NCBI RefSeq assembly: GCF_036370855.1
Contig: NC_088100.1
Span: 39,072,563-39,136,562, forward strand
Source of the DNA: Dromaius novaehollandiae
Lineage: Eukaryota; Chordata; Aves; Casuariiformes; Dromaiidae
Direction: 5' to 3'
DNA length: 64,000 nucleotides
The notes beneath the pieces were generated by a model. The model saw nothing but the letters and a program-made list of their open reading frames with translations. It was not told the DNA's origin and searched no databases. Both the position numbers and the translations under genes were made by a program. Shown one piece after another: positions 1-13,900 of this stretch. Position 1 is the stretch's first letter; each line of letters starts with the position of its first letter.

Positions 1-2600
1 TCCTTTTTATCTTTACAAATTCCTTCAAGCTGTTTTTCGAAGAAAAATAACCTGGCAACCCCCACTTCCACACAGGTCCCCCAACACTTCAGAAGCCCTG
101 TACCAGCAATACAGTCAAATTCAGATTTTGCTCTTCCTCTGCATTAGAACAGTAGTCAAAGGCAAATGCAGAAACTTTCTGCAATTTTCAAGAGCAGTTA
201 TATTTTAAAGCTGTACTTACCTCTTAGATTTTGTTCTTTATGCAAACTAAGATGCTTTGTCTTACAGGGGAGGGGGGCTGGTGGTTTGTATGACATAATT
301 AAAAAAAACTTAAGCATCTTTTCCAAAGAAGCCACCAAGAGGCAAAGTAATGAAAAATGTTTTGACTGGGGTAATCCTTTAAAAGTAATAGTCAGAATTT
401 AATAGTGTTCGTATCTTCACCCTTGAAAATGGAATTACTGCAAGTTTTCTTACAGTTTGGGCTGTCTGCTTCATAGTCTCTTCTCAGAATTCACTAGTTA
501 ATTATAAATACATCACCAGTGATAGATTTAATGCATTTAATACATAACTGCAACACCTGTGCCAGATTTAACTTCTGGGGGAGTTCCCCTTGTTCAGACT
601 ACAGCATGCTACTAAATTCAGCATATAGGATACCTAGTAATGTTTGTTTCCACAGGCATGTACTGCATTCCTTAGGTCAAGTTGTGTATTCCAGTTTTCA
701 AAGATTTATATTTATTAAATGCTACTCTGTGTGAACAAGTTTTACCTGTGTACCTTAAAAGAAAAAAAAAAAAAGGGGAAGAGCCTGTAGAAGAGACAGG
801 AAAGGGAATGGTTAAACTGTGAGCTTCTCTGTTAAAGGCTGGAGATGCATAGTCTGTGAGGTTAAAATGCAAAGTGATGTGTATTTATCATGCTATTTAG
901 TATTTATGCATCTGAGCTGTAGAGCTTGAAGTGTTTTAATACTGACATTTTTTTCTACAGTGTGGTTAAAAACTTCACATAAAACCATACACCTGTGCCA
1001 CAAGACAGTGGCAAAGGGAGAATTAAAGTGTGCTCTTCCTCCTTCTCCACTCAGCCCTAGCCCCTGGCAATGAAAGAGGACTAAGCTCAATAAATCAGCT
1101 AAATGGCATTGCAATCTCAGACTGAATTTACTCTGTAGCTGTGGTACTGACAAGCAGGAAGGACAGCACAGAGCTGGTGCCTTTCACCACGCACTCTGCA
1201 ACAAGAGCAGGAATTTAAGGCCTGTGCTTTGTTTTTGATAGATATCTTTATGAAAGGCTAAACAATGTTACCATTCAAAGTTACTGGAGGAACTTTCTAA
1301 AATCTGTTAAGAGTCAATGCAGTGTTTGACCTATACCCCTTCCCTGCAAAATCTGAGCAACACTGGACTGGCACAGTTAGTACTGATATACAAAGCTCAT
1401 CTCCTTTTTCAAGACAGTTAAATACTGGATTTAATGGCAAGCTTCAAAATGTAGTATATACTATCAAATAAAGCTTTCGTCTATGTTAACCTATTTAATT
1501 TGTTACATGAATAATTTTGATTGATAGGCATTTTGGCAAACCGGAAAGAGAGCACTGCCTCTGCTTCTCTGCCACAACTTCCATCATGAGGTCTGATGCT
1601 GTTCTGCAGACCCTGTTTTCCTCTTGAAGCAAATGCCTTCTCTGTAATCTAGGTCAATGAGTCACCACACTAGTGGTTGCTAGATTTCCTAAAAGCTTCA
1701 GATATGACAAATCAAATCATTACACCCCTAATGCTTATGATACTGTGTTTTAAACAAATGACTTCCAGCAAAATGCAGTAAGGCTGTGATTCAAAGGAAT
1801 GATTTTTTTTTTTTTTAGTGTTCACAGTAATGCTCACTGGAAATGTATAATGGAATAGTACGGCATGACACAAGGGAAAAAAAAATTATGGATTTATAAT
1901 AAAATGTATGCTTGTAAACACAACTGAATTTCAAGAGGGAATCTTCTGAAGAATCACACTGAAATCCTCAGTGGGGCAGAGTAAAAACCAGTGACCTGTT
2001 TTGTCAGCTTTTGCTCTGTTCCAGGCTATTTTCCCCTTTCTGTGCTCTTAAGATTGCTGTAGAGTCAAGGACTAATAATTCCCTTCTTTAGCAGCTAAGT
2101 TAAAATTAGGACTTTACTCTCTAAAAAGGATGTGCTGTTATTACTGCTGTTCCAAACAACTACAGTGACTCTATCATTGTGTAGAATGGCTACTTCATGG
2201 TGAGTGGCTTTTTAAAAAGCATGCCTCAGTGAATGTACAACTAAAAATGTGAGACACGGTATAGACCACATTCTGTATTCTTACAGTAAAGGTAAATTAG
2301 ACATTATCCCTACTCAGTAAAATAGACTCAGAGAAAAAAATTCAGACTGTAAAATGTACCAGCATTTGCTGAGAACTGAATACAAGAATTGTAAAGAGTG
2401 TGCAAATGGAATATGCAAGCGGTAACACAACACTCTCTTGACTTAGGGATTAGCACACTTGAGAGACTTTAGAAATGACAGTTTGGAAGGATGAGAGTTT
2501 CCAGCACCCAGAAATGCTTCCACCAGGGCTAGACACTGCCCTAGCATACCTGCATCCAGGCCCTGCCTCCCTAAAGCCACACAATGTTGCAGTGGTTTAA
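1..2600. other. Non-coding left flank, possibly 3' UTR or intergenic DNA of the convergent neighbour
   Basis: I see no exon-like reading frame on either strand. It is AT-rich with plus-strand AATAAA hexamers at 1089, 467 bases further on at 1467, and at 898 bases before 2796 (that is, 1898). If a convergent plus-strand gene (MRAP2 by synteny) ends near 2.7 kb, some of this is its 3' UTR. This is inference only. Confidence 0.3.
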
Positions 2601-2612
2601 AAAAATACAGCT

Positions 2613-2632
2613 TTTATTTCCACACTTTTATT
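2613..2632 (-). terminator. CEP162: Candidate CEP162 poly(A) signals (two AATAAA)
   Basis: On the minus strand, AATAAA occurs at 2632-2627 and again at 2618-2613. T-rich then GT-rich sequence follows at lower coordinates (about 2600-2575), which fits a cleavage and polyadenylation site near 2595. Confidence 0.5.
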
Positions 2633-2633
2633 A

Positions 2634-2674
2634 AATAAAGTGATGCATATACTGCAAACTGTAGAGGAAATAAA
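2634..2674 (+). terminator. Candidate plus-strand poly(A) signals of a convergent neighbour
   Basis: AATAAA occurs on the plus strand at 2634-2639 and 2669-2674, directly next to the minus-strand signals. In known amniote gene order MRAP2 converges on CEP162 from this side, so these could end its transcript. No MRAP2 coding sequence is visible in the window. Confidence 0.3.
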
Positions 2675-4764
2675 TAAGTTGAAATCATGCAATTTTTACC
2701 TTTTCATTTGCAAAACAGTCCCAAATCTTTGTTCATTAAGAAAATACAGCATACTTGCTAATCGCTGATACTTCATATACAAAATATAATTGCATTTACA
2801 TGCTTTATGAATATAGACTAATACTTCATTATTTGTGAACAGTCATCAAGCATACTGAAAATACCTGAATATGAAGCAACCACGATTACTCTATTAATCC
2901 CAAATTTACCATCATTTTATATATACACTATTCATATTTGTACATTTACTCTCAAAAAAAACCAAAACAAAACAAAACAAAAAAACCCTTGCAGTTAGCT
3001 ACTCTCTGTACCTATATGGTATAATTTGGTATATTTTGTCCTTCATGCATGCTCAGTCACATGCTTATACATATATAAGCTAAAATGCATTTTTACTGCT
3101 GTTCCTTGAAGAGGCATGGCATATAGCTACATGTACACAGACCTGAACTGTAGTTCACTTTTGACTTAAATCTAAGCATCAAGTACAACAAATGATATAA
3201 AATATAGCGTAAACTGTACAAAATTGCAAGAAGAGAGGACCTCAGGAGTACATCTGTGCTTTATCTTTGCTTTATATAAGTATAGTTGATTGTGCTACAA
3301 CATCAATATATGTTTTTCTGTAATTTTTAAGGCCATGCAGTGCCGAGACTTCAATCTAGTATTTGAGCTTAGTGTTTGTTAGAAAACCTGTCCTTTCAGC
3401 CACCAAATAGCTATACTGAATGTTCCCTACTATAATTTGACTTGTCCTCCTTCTGTCCTCTTAGCAGCAGGTTTTTCATGTAAGAAAACTAATTAATAGC
3501 CATCTTTTAATCTTCCTTCCCCAGTCTAGTCACTACAGCCGGGCAGCCCCAGTGTGTCCATATCCTTTTGAAACAAGGAAACAAATGCTTACCACACAGA
3601 GCTGCACCTTAGTGATCCATGAGCAATTCTTCCCAGGCTATTTAGTATTTTGCAGGCTATACTTAGGTGTATATGCACCAACAGAATATAGGAGGGGAGA
3701 GAGAAAACACGGTATCTCTAACATTCAGCTTAGCTGCTGTGATGCTAATCAATTCCTCAGCAGAAAGTTACATCCACATTCCAAGTCTGTGCAGTAGATT
3801 ATTCCTGCTTAAGCACAGTAATTTCCCTTGCCCCTCCTGAAGCCTATCCTCTTTTTTTTTTTCCACACCCCTTCTTCAGTTTGCCCAGTATTTTAACTCT
3901 AAGTTTGCCCACCAATAAATATAGCCCTGCAGTCTGAGCTTCAACACAGTCTTCACATTTGATTGGCCTCTTCATTCTATCAGGATACTTTATGGAGATA
4001 CTACTACTTGATCAGACCTAGAATTGCCAGTTGAAAGAAAAGAAAATACTCAATACATCCTTCTAATTTAAAAGGGTACTGATAACTGCTCTCACACTGT
4101 ATTTTACAAACTTTTTTGTATCCATCCCATAACAGTTCAGCTAGACTGCTCTCCCATCATTCTTACCAGCAGAGTTGGGAATATCTACAGAGTAAACAAA
4201 AAATTGTTTGGCTTTGAACATCACCAGAGAACACCTGCTCTGCTCAAGCCCTTCAAGCATTTACAAACTTGAAGGGGATCTTTCTTTAAGATAAGGGAAG
4301 GAAAGTTTTATGAATTAGAGGGAGAGAAGCAAAATATTGGTAGAAAGAGGATTTCATGCCCTACAAAATGAAAAATACTGATAACACAATATATTAAAAA
4401 TATTACCCAAACAGATCATATTACTTATATCATTCATAAAGGAACTAATACAACACAAAACTATAAAGAAAAGTTAAAAATATTCAAGCATGTTCTACAG
4501 TGTCTGAAAAGCATAAAATGGAATTTTTCAATGGTAATTGAGTTGGAGTAACTTCAATACTCATAATGTTTAAAATATATTTTTGCGCAGAACTTCATTA
4601 CTAACAAAATAAAAGACATACAGTCTGACTTTGGACAAACAAGATTTCAGATGAAATTGGCATGTAATTCAATTTACAAGTATTATATAAAAGACTTTCA
4701 ATAATATTTTCTATACATAACTTTGTATATTGAAATTCTGCTTCTCTAATCAACTCATATCTAA

Positions 4765-4983
4765 TCATGTCTTCCAACAGCTGTCTATCATGCTGAATCC
4801 ATTGGAATTAGGCGCTGGAATAACAACCCCTTGTCTCTGCAGTTCTCGTAAAACATCTAATATTGAATCCAATTCCACTCGAAATTTCTCCAGTTCTTGA
4901 TTCTTCCGCTGTGCAAGTCTTCGCCACTTCTCAACTTCATGGGTTTGCCTTGCATCAGTAATATGTTGTGTTAGTTGTGTTGC
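4765..4983 (-). CDS. CEP162: CEP162 exon 28, stop codon, residues 1390-1461
   Basis: The acceptor is AATTTGCAG|GCAAC; the exon begins in phase 0 and ends at TGA (4767-4765). It contains [20 protein letters not shown] and [18 protein letters not shown], the conserved C-terminus. The last 14 or so residues (ending SMIDSCWKT) look unlike the mammalian tail. The exon continues as 3' UTR. Confidence 0.96.
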   Translation of the reverse strand, partial: ATQLTQHITDARQTHEVEKWRRLAQRKNQELEKFRVELDSILDVLRELQRQGVVIPAPNSNGFSMIDSCWKT

Positions 4984-7900
4984 CTGCAAATTACAAGCAA
5001 GTCAGTAAACAGCAGTATGCAACTTTTTAACCAATTATTCGCTCTTTAGTCAATGCAGTCCCCTTGCAAAAATATACCACTTCATTATATTTAATGCTCA
5101 GTCTCAAAAGCCCAGTGCTGATGTTAAATGGGAACAATTTGTTCAGAATTAGGAAAAAAAATTGTTTTGATAGTAGCTATAAATCTCTTTAAATATTTGC
5201 AGTAATGACAGCAGGGTAGAATTCATTACTAAGGAGCCTCAGGACAATTTGATTTATTCTTTCCAAAGCAGCAGTTAAAAGTTTGAATATGTAAGACAAA
5301 GTGGAGCATGTAACATGAAACCCTCTGTATTCAAATTTTGAATTTGCATTTAAATGTGTGAATTAAAAGAATACTCTGCAGCAGAAACAAACCAAATCTG
5401 AACTATATGTTCATGTGCAAAGGTCCTGTGCTATTACTGTGCTTTTAAAAACCACATGAATTCTATGAATGATCAGAAAATACCCTGTTGTGACAAAGGT
5501 CCTGGAGATATTGCTCATTCTAAATTGTTCTGTTCATTATCATTAATTTTGGGGAGTATTCAGTGCCCCACTGCAAATAATTAAAGATGAAAACTAGAAC
5601 AAACAAAACCCAAAGCTTAATGCATAACAAAGCTACTATAACATCAGAAAGATGAAATTACTTAGTAGTAATTCTGTTGCTTAGAATTCTTTTTTTTTTT
5701 TTTTTTTTTTTAATACTTTACAAATCATCTTAGTAAATACAAGTCAGGCATAGATTTCAGTGGAGTTAGATCACAGGCTAGGCAGCTGCAGACACTTGAT
5801 GGAAATGTTAAATCATCACATTATGCAAATGCAAATTAATAGCAAAAAAAGAGCAACTGTTTTACAGTTGTTTTAGCAGGACAGAATACTAACAAAGATA
5901 AAATCATCCATGGCAGCAGGGATTCATTCCTAATCCACAGACTTGTTTTATTCCCAGTTCTTTTGGGGGAAAAAATTAAATGTCTTATGTAAAAAGTTAT
6001 TTCTGTATTAGAGTAAAACCTACTACCATCAATAACAATTCTGTGCAGAAAACTGAACTTCCTTGTGATTTAGTTCAAAACTGCAGAACAAGCTCCACAA
6101 ACTAAGAATTGCTACAGGTTTGATCATCTCCCAGTCCGCTGCCCTTTTTTGACTTCTTCTATTTAAGTAAAACAGGAATTAAAACACAAATGGAAGACAC
6201 TCAAATATTTGAGTGATGAAAGCCTTGAGAAAACCTGCTTGGAATACAAAACTGTCTCTAGATGATAGAAACTCCCCAGAGAAAAAAAATCAGGATGGAA
6301 GCTGCAGCAGAAGACATAAGAATTAATACAAAACTGTTTTACCCATTCAAGTGATACAACTGCTAGATACAAGAAGCTGCATCAAAATCCAACTCTCAAA
6401 CAACCATTAGACAATTTTCTTATCCAAAATTTTTAGTTTATATGGGATAAAGCAGTTATTTTGTTTAGAGTGTTAAAAACAGCATGTGGCAAACTGCTGC
6501 AAGATGTCTGTCTAAATTTGATGCAGCTTTTCTGAATGGAGTTTCTAGGACTAGAAATTAAAATACAACTTAGGAAATTTACCATAGCTTAACAAAATAA
6601 GGTTAGAAGGGACTTCTAAAGGTCATCTAGTCCAATCCCCTGCTTAAAGCACAGCTTCTGTAGATCAGGGTGTGAGGGAAGTTGCAAGTTTGTAAACACC
6701 TGATCTGCAAGTCATGCACAAGTGATCTTAATTGCCACAGCAGGGAAGTGTTGATTAGGGCTGCATCTACATTCATTTGCATCAGAGAGCACCAAAAGAA
6801 AAGTGTGGCTTTATCAAAAAGTCTCTGGCCTCAAGTGTGGGCTGAATGAATCTGTGAAACGTACTGTAAAACTACAGTTCAGCCACTAAGTCATACTTGA
6901 GAAGTAAACGCACACGTGCTCTGGTTTACCTTCTGAAGTTCTTGTTCTCTTTCTGCATGTCTGGTCTCTATATGCTTGATTTTCTTTTCTAGGCACAAGA
7001 AGTGTTTCATTTCAGGACTCTGGCTCTCCTTAGCCTCTCTCAACTCTTCCAACAGCTTTGCCACCTAAAATTTGAGATAATTTATGAAAATACTGATTGT
7101 TATGTTAAGCAATGTATAAAACAGACTCCTTTCAAAGCATGTTTGTATTGTTCAATCATTCCATTCAGAAGCTACAGAAAGGGAGATGTAAAATGGAAAC
7201 CTCCTATTTAAAAGCTTAACCAGGGGCTCATGGATTTGGATTAGGAACTTTCATTTGTAAAGAGTGACCTAACCTCTTATTTTCACCAGGTAACGAAGAT
7301 ACAAAAATCTAGTCCTTTTTATTAAATCTAATCCTGTTCATAATATATTATGAAGTGATTATTCATAGTCAATTTGTATACTTCTAAAACATACTCTAAC
7401 TCATTGAGAATATTATAACTGATTGTTCTTAAACAATCTCTTCAAACACTGGATAAAGATCATCAAAAATGCGTCAGTGAGGCTCATTTCTAAGGAATAA
7501 ATTAAGAAAAACATACTGCTAACACACATGATTACAAACTCCTTCAGTCTAATAATTTGCAGGTCAAATCAACTCAACAAGTGAATTATAATTGATTTTG
7601 TAATCCTCCAGAAATTCTTATAAAGTTCTACTGGTTTATTCTTATTCTTTGCATTTTTTAAATAAGATTTTAAATGAAGAAATATCAAGTTAACTCTTTT
7701 TTGACCAATTTCTTAGTGTGTATAAGTAAATTACATCAAAAGCTTTGGAATCTTTAATCCTTTACCACAGCCCTTGGCTCTCAAAATCCAGTATCTGATT
7801 ACAGCTAACCCTCTTCAAGTCCTTAGCCATCCTTGGCTCTTTGCTGCTGAATTCAAGTAGCTGGAAGCATTGAGTCTTTGTAAGATGCTCTCACTTTTAC

Positions 7901-10900
7901 TCAGAAATGACCCCAAGCTGGCTTACTATTATTTCCACTTTTAAACTTTGTTTTCTAAAATAATAAGGCCTGTGTTATTACGTTTTTGCCTCTTTGTTTC
8001 TCCAGCAGCTTTGAGCCCGTGGGCCAGTTCCAGTCACATTAGTCAAAGGAGCAGAAGTCTTAAGTCTTAATACTTGAAGTTTTGTGAGTTCAGTGAAAAT
8101 AACTCACTGCTCCTTCTCTGCTAAGCTGCCCCACTGAAGGAAGAGACTACTGCATGAGCTCAACAACATAACTAGACACAAGAAAAATGTAAGACAGACA
8201 TTATGAAGGAAAAAAGCCTCAGGAGAAACTGTGCTTCATATGTTCTGTTACCAACAGAATACAAAGCTGTCCTATGTGCAAGCTGAGATCTGTTATGTAA
8301 GTGTATAGTTAATGAAACACATCCATGAACAGCAGTTCTGAGATTAGTATTCAAATAACTGACCTCCAGTGAGCCACCCAAAAAAGTTTGCCTGTGCCAT
8401 CATTAATAATCTGTAAAGCAAACAGGCATAGAAGAAACAGATCTGTTGAATAACACGTGTCTCATACTCTCACCCTGTTACCCCAGAAGGAAGTATACAT
8501 ACATAAAAGAATATACAAAGATCACTGGAGTGAAACAAGTTTTTTATGGAAAGGCAGCAGCATCTATCATTAGATTCATAATTTGAGTCTTTATTCAGCA
8601 AATACAGAGCTTATTTATTAAAAGATCTTCCTTCTCTCCTTGCAAACCCTGACTTTTCTGTAATGAATTTTCGCAGAGTTGGAATTTTGCATGGGTAAGA
8701 ATAATACTGAATGGGCTTACTGAAATTCAGCTTAATGATATTAAGTATGTACTGAATGCATGCTGATGCCTCCTTCATTTGTTCTAAAGTTTTCTCATCT
8801 GAAGTTTTCTCAGTTGCTTACAGATAATAAGAATTCATTTTAGCAACACTGGGAGGTTAACCACTAAATTATAAAAATGAAGTTAAATTAGCAATATTCA
8901 GACATCAAGGAGATGGTAGATGAAACATGTACAATGCTAGTACAAGCTGTATGGTCCTCCTGAACAGCAAGCAATAAAAGTAAGATTGGCAGCACCTCAA
9001 GAATGAAACAAGCATAACCAATAGGTCAAAAAGCTTGAGCTAAAGACTCAGGAAATTTAATCAATATTAACCGCAAAATGAAAACATGAACAAGTGTAAT
9101 TTTTAGATTATACACTATCAAAAGAGGAAGTAGAAAAATAGGAAAAAAAATAGATACCTGTTTTGAAAACAATAGAAGTGAATTTCAGAAGAACTGTGGC
9201 AATTAGCTTCTCTTCTTAAAAGACCAAGTTCCATAGACAAAGGACACAACCAAGAATATACTCACCCATATCAGTTTTGTAGCAATGAGGGATGGAAAAA
9301 AAAAAGATGACTTTGTTCTGAGTCTTTATGTTCAAATAATAATGAAATAAAATATCCTTTTATTAAAAGTCCTATGGTCTGTTTCCTACCCATCACAGCT
9401 CTCAAAGAGGCTGTGAATGTTTGAATTAACCTACTGATCAATTTTCACACATCAGATACTTTCATGAAAAATCAAAGGAGATCAAAGTACAATCTTTTGT
9501 GATCTGTGTTGCTTTCCTGTTCACAGTAGAAAAATATATTGCATTTTCATATTTAACTGATCTAGGAACAACTGGAAAAGATACTGTTTTTAAGACTTGT
9601 TTTACTGTGCAGTATTTGAAACTTTAAAAGGAAAAAAATGAAGAGGATTTCTGGCAGTATAAGGTACCCCCAACCCAAATTTTAATATACCTCTTTTTGT
9701 AGGAGTTCCTCTCTCATTTGTGAAACTAGAAGGGCTTCCTGATGTCTCTGTTGCTCACTGATTTGTTCTTGGAGATGTTTTATTAATATCTACAAGATTA
9801 AAAATATTCTTCATTAACAGAATACTCATGATAACATTTGGAAACCTATTCAGGAAAAATACACCAAAATATAATCAGTGCTGTAGGACTGCAGATATAA
9901 GCTGCGTATATATTAACAGCGCTACCTCTAAAGTTACCTGAATTGTTAAATAGCACACATTTATACATATAATATCTGTAGACAAGTCTCAACCTTCAAT
10001 TTACTTTCCTCAGTTAAAGAACAAAAAAAGAAGAATCTGAATCCAGTAGCTCTCACAAACTTCATACTGTGCACATTTTCTCTCAAAATTCTAATGCACA
10101 AATATACAGTGGCACAAGCTCGTTTTTGAAACAATGCATTCTACTTTTAAGGATACCAGAGTATACTGAGTGTCATTACTGTATTTTACCTCTTGTGTTG
10201 AAATTCTGCTGTGTAGCTCAGCTACTTTAGAAGTAGAATGCTCCATTGCATGCTGACAAAGAATCTTCTCTATTTCCCTCTGATGGGAAGCTTTCAGAGA
10301 TGCAATGTATTCTGCTGTGTCTTCCTGCATCCTGGACAGGAGGAGAAGAAAATAACATACAGTAAAGCAGGTACAGACAGTTCAGAAATGGCGAGAAGTT
10401 TCTCACCTGAACACATAAAATATCAGAAATGTTAAAGGTGCCGTATCTTGAAAATTTCATAACCACACCTTGCAAAATAACACTATCATTAGTTTTACTG
10501 CACTGGAGGGTCAACAGGGTGGGAAGACCACACTGGATTTGCATCTCACTTAACTAGAGGCAGCTAGCATACAGGTAACTCTGAGCCAATCACCTTTTTA
10601 GGCTCTCATTATGAAAATCAACAGAGATAAAATAGGTGCTTTTAAATCATAATTCAGCAGTTGTATTTCAGGTATCTATTTTAGGATAAAATGTGTTGCA
10701 GTCTGAAGATGTCCATTTCCTCTGCTTTGACTATAAGGGGAGTTACTAGAGACTAGGTGAAACAGAATTTCTACGTTTGGTCAAGTACATTCCAGGAAAG
10801 AACGTCCTTGTTTGAAAGAAGTTATGGATACCAAATATTAACGCCATATAACATGAACATAAAGCATCTAAGATGCATTATTTATACTGAGATCCTTTTA

Positions 10901-13900
10901 CTCAAAACCATGACAATTTGTAGCATTGATAAAAAGGATTCATATAGGTCTGCCTGGGGGAAGAATTGTGATGGCACACTGCACTGAAAAGGGAAAGAGC
11001 AAAACCAAAGTTTATGGAGGCCACTGGCCACGTATAAGCTAGCTTCACACATGACTGATAGGTTAACATGTCTCATTACAATCCTGTATCAGCCAAAACT
11101 TCAACAAAGTTTTTAAAAGAACCCATCAAGCATTTACCTTCTTATATTATTTTCGGAATAAGCCAGTGTTGCTTGAGACTTTACCCTCTGCTGGCTCATT
11201 TCTAGAGACAATCTTTCCAGGTCATCTTTTAACTGTTTATTTTCTTGCAGAACTTCTGCGATATTAGTATCAGAAAAGGTATGTGGCTGGTATTCTTTAT
11301 CGTCATTGAAAATGCCTGGCAACGGTTCTCTCTTGCTGGAATTCCTTGTATCTCTTGCTAAGGTATTCTTTTTCAAGATCTCTGTAGAGTTTTCCTTATT
11401 ATCAGTTTTATTTCTGAAATTATCATCAGACAACATCATCATCCTTTCTTTTTGAAGTTTCTCTACAGTTTTTGTAAGGTTTTGTATTTCTCTATTTTTG
11501 GTGACCAGTTCTTGATTTAGTTTTAACAATCTCTCTTTTGTGTTAGCTTGTTTCACTTGAGAGTCTGCTGATTGCAAGTCTTTAGTATCCTTTTTACTTC
11601 CAAGCGTTAACTGTGAATTTTGACTTTTAAGGTTTTCAATTTCTGTCTGGAGGTTTTTAACAGTGATCTGATGGATCTCCTTTAGATTTTGAAGTTCCTG
11701 TTCCAGTTCTGTAAAACTGGCTTTATCACTGTTCAGTTTTGGTGATTCACTCATCAATTTATAGGCAAGTAGTTGCTCAAGCTCTACAAGTCTTTGTTCA
11801 TACTGTACCTGGGAGAATGGAGAAGAAAGCACTTTCCTCAGCTGTACATTTATTACTACCTCTTTTTATTATTCTTTAAAGGCACTGCACACCTGAAGTA
11901 AGGTTTTATAACACAAGATACCTATCAGTATTACTAGCAACACTATGCTCAATCAGTTCAGAAACTAGTGAGTTTTAGTGAATAAATTACATTAAACAAA
12001 CGTAAGTCAGCTGTAAAACAGAATTACTCAACACATTTACTATAAATTCATCCTCCACTCACAATGAAAACAGTAGCTATAGGAATGAAAATTAAATTAA
12101 CAAGAAACCTTCCATTTCAATTTTTATATAATTTTGTCTGTTCAGATGTTAACAACTTAGGCATGCAAATTAGCATCTCATTTTAATATCAAAAGAAATA
12201 TCAAAAGAAATCTTTGTTTAAAAGTGCCATTTTGTATTTGCCATGTGCCAGTTTTCAAATATTACTGTCACATGCTTCAAAATTACATTTTCTTTTTTAA
12301 AATCATCACAATAAGTTTTAACAGGACAGTTGGCTTTTTTTTCCTCCAAAAACAGAAGTATGAGTTCAGAGAGAAACAATCTTTCTCCCTAATGAGCTGA
12401 GGAAAAGCTAACAGGATTTTAACCTCTTATTAGCCTGGATAGCCTCTGGGGAAGGCATGGTAAGTTATTCACTTGGAAAGAAAAGAAAAACTCACCAATG
12501 CTTTCCTCTCCCGTTCATTACACACCTGTGTGGTTTACCTTTCCATAAAGTAAAATGCCAAATTTCAAGGCTTCACAACACAAATTTTAAGACCCGCTGT
12601 CATATAATTTTTGAATAGAACGATTAGTGCTCCTAGGCATTCCCCAGAGAAAAGTAAAGTCAGATGGCTTTTGAAATTACAACCTTTGATACAGCAAGGA
12701 ATTAAGCAAGCAGCTTCTCTGATCCACAGGATGAAATCCATATGCCCTACTTGTAAGAATTAATGCCCCAGGAACATGTCCTCTCAGTTTCAATACTAAA
12801 CTAACAATTTCAGTGCTATTTATATTTCAGATGCCCAAGCCATTAATATTCTGTTCATAAAATTTTTGAGCATTTTTCCCTTGCTATGGTCTTTGCCTTC
12901 AGTTTTCACCACTGTTCTGTGTTAGACTCCAGCAGCCTTACACCATTACTTGCGGAGTAGAGTATGCTACTCAACAAGCATCCAGTTTTTACCTTTATTT
13001 TCTGAAACTGTTGTTCCATAGCACGGAGACTTTTTTTAGCTTCATCATCTTTACCCTCAAGTTCTGTTTCTAACTTTTTTATTCTTTTCTCCAAAAAATC
13101 AACTGTGTTTGTTTTAGCTGAAAGATCATTACTTTTCTCAGCAGCAGCAGCAGCATAAATCAAAGCAGGCAAAGAATTTGGATACCTTCTTTTTAGAATC
13201 CCTTCCATTTCTTTGATCTATCAAAAAGAAAATTCTGATGAAAAGTGAACTGAAGTACAGTGACAGAATGTTAACAAATGTAATCCATTTAAAAACTAGG
13301 TGAAGAATGAGAAATAGAGATGCATATTTTAAGGCTTTTCTATATAATGCTTTTTCACATTGCTTACATTTACATTGTAAGAAGAGGACTTTAAGATTAA
13401 CTTTTTAAACTAAAGTAAATGAAGGTTCAGAAGAGAGTGGTAAGACTAATCAGAGTTTCAGAAAGTGTCTTATGAACATAAGATTGAACAATCTGAGTTT
13501 GATCAACATAAAATAGACAAGTAAGAATTGCTATTTCTTACTGACTTTTACATCATCATCTATTTAAACAGAATATCGCTCTACTCTCTAGATTGTGTTA
13601 CATCAAATGGTTCTTTTATTTACTTTTTTAGCATTAACAATATCAAGGGCCAAATAAGACTTGAAACATTTGCTGTTTCCTGGACTTACATTCACACTTC
13701 CACATTCCACTCTACTTTTCAACTATGTTACAGAGATTTTGTAACATTAATGTTTTGTTTTTTATTTCACTGAATGCTTTAAAATAAACAAGCATCCTGA
13801 GTGCAAGACTAAGAAAAGCTCTTTTATCTATGAATAAGATGTTTTCTACACTCTCCAGGTTAAAATACTGCAGAGGATCTTTCCCATTTGTCCTGCACCC

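Larger units (their letters stand above)
2595..4764 (-). other. CEP162: CEP162 3' UTR (end inferred from poly(A) signals)
   Basis: About 2.2 kb of AT-rich, non-coding DNA runs from the stop codon to the first pair of canonical AATAAA hexamers on the minus strand. I saw no AATAAA on this strand between 2633 and 4764; an ATTAAA variant near 3505 could give a shorter form. No reading frame of interest lies inside. Confidence 0.55.
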
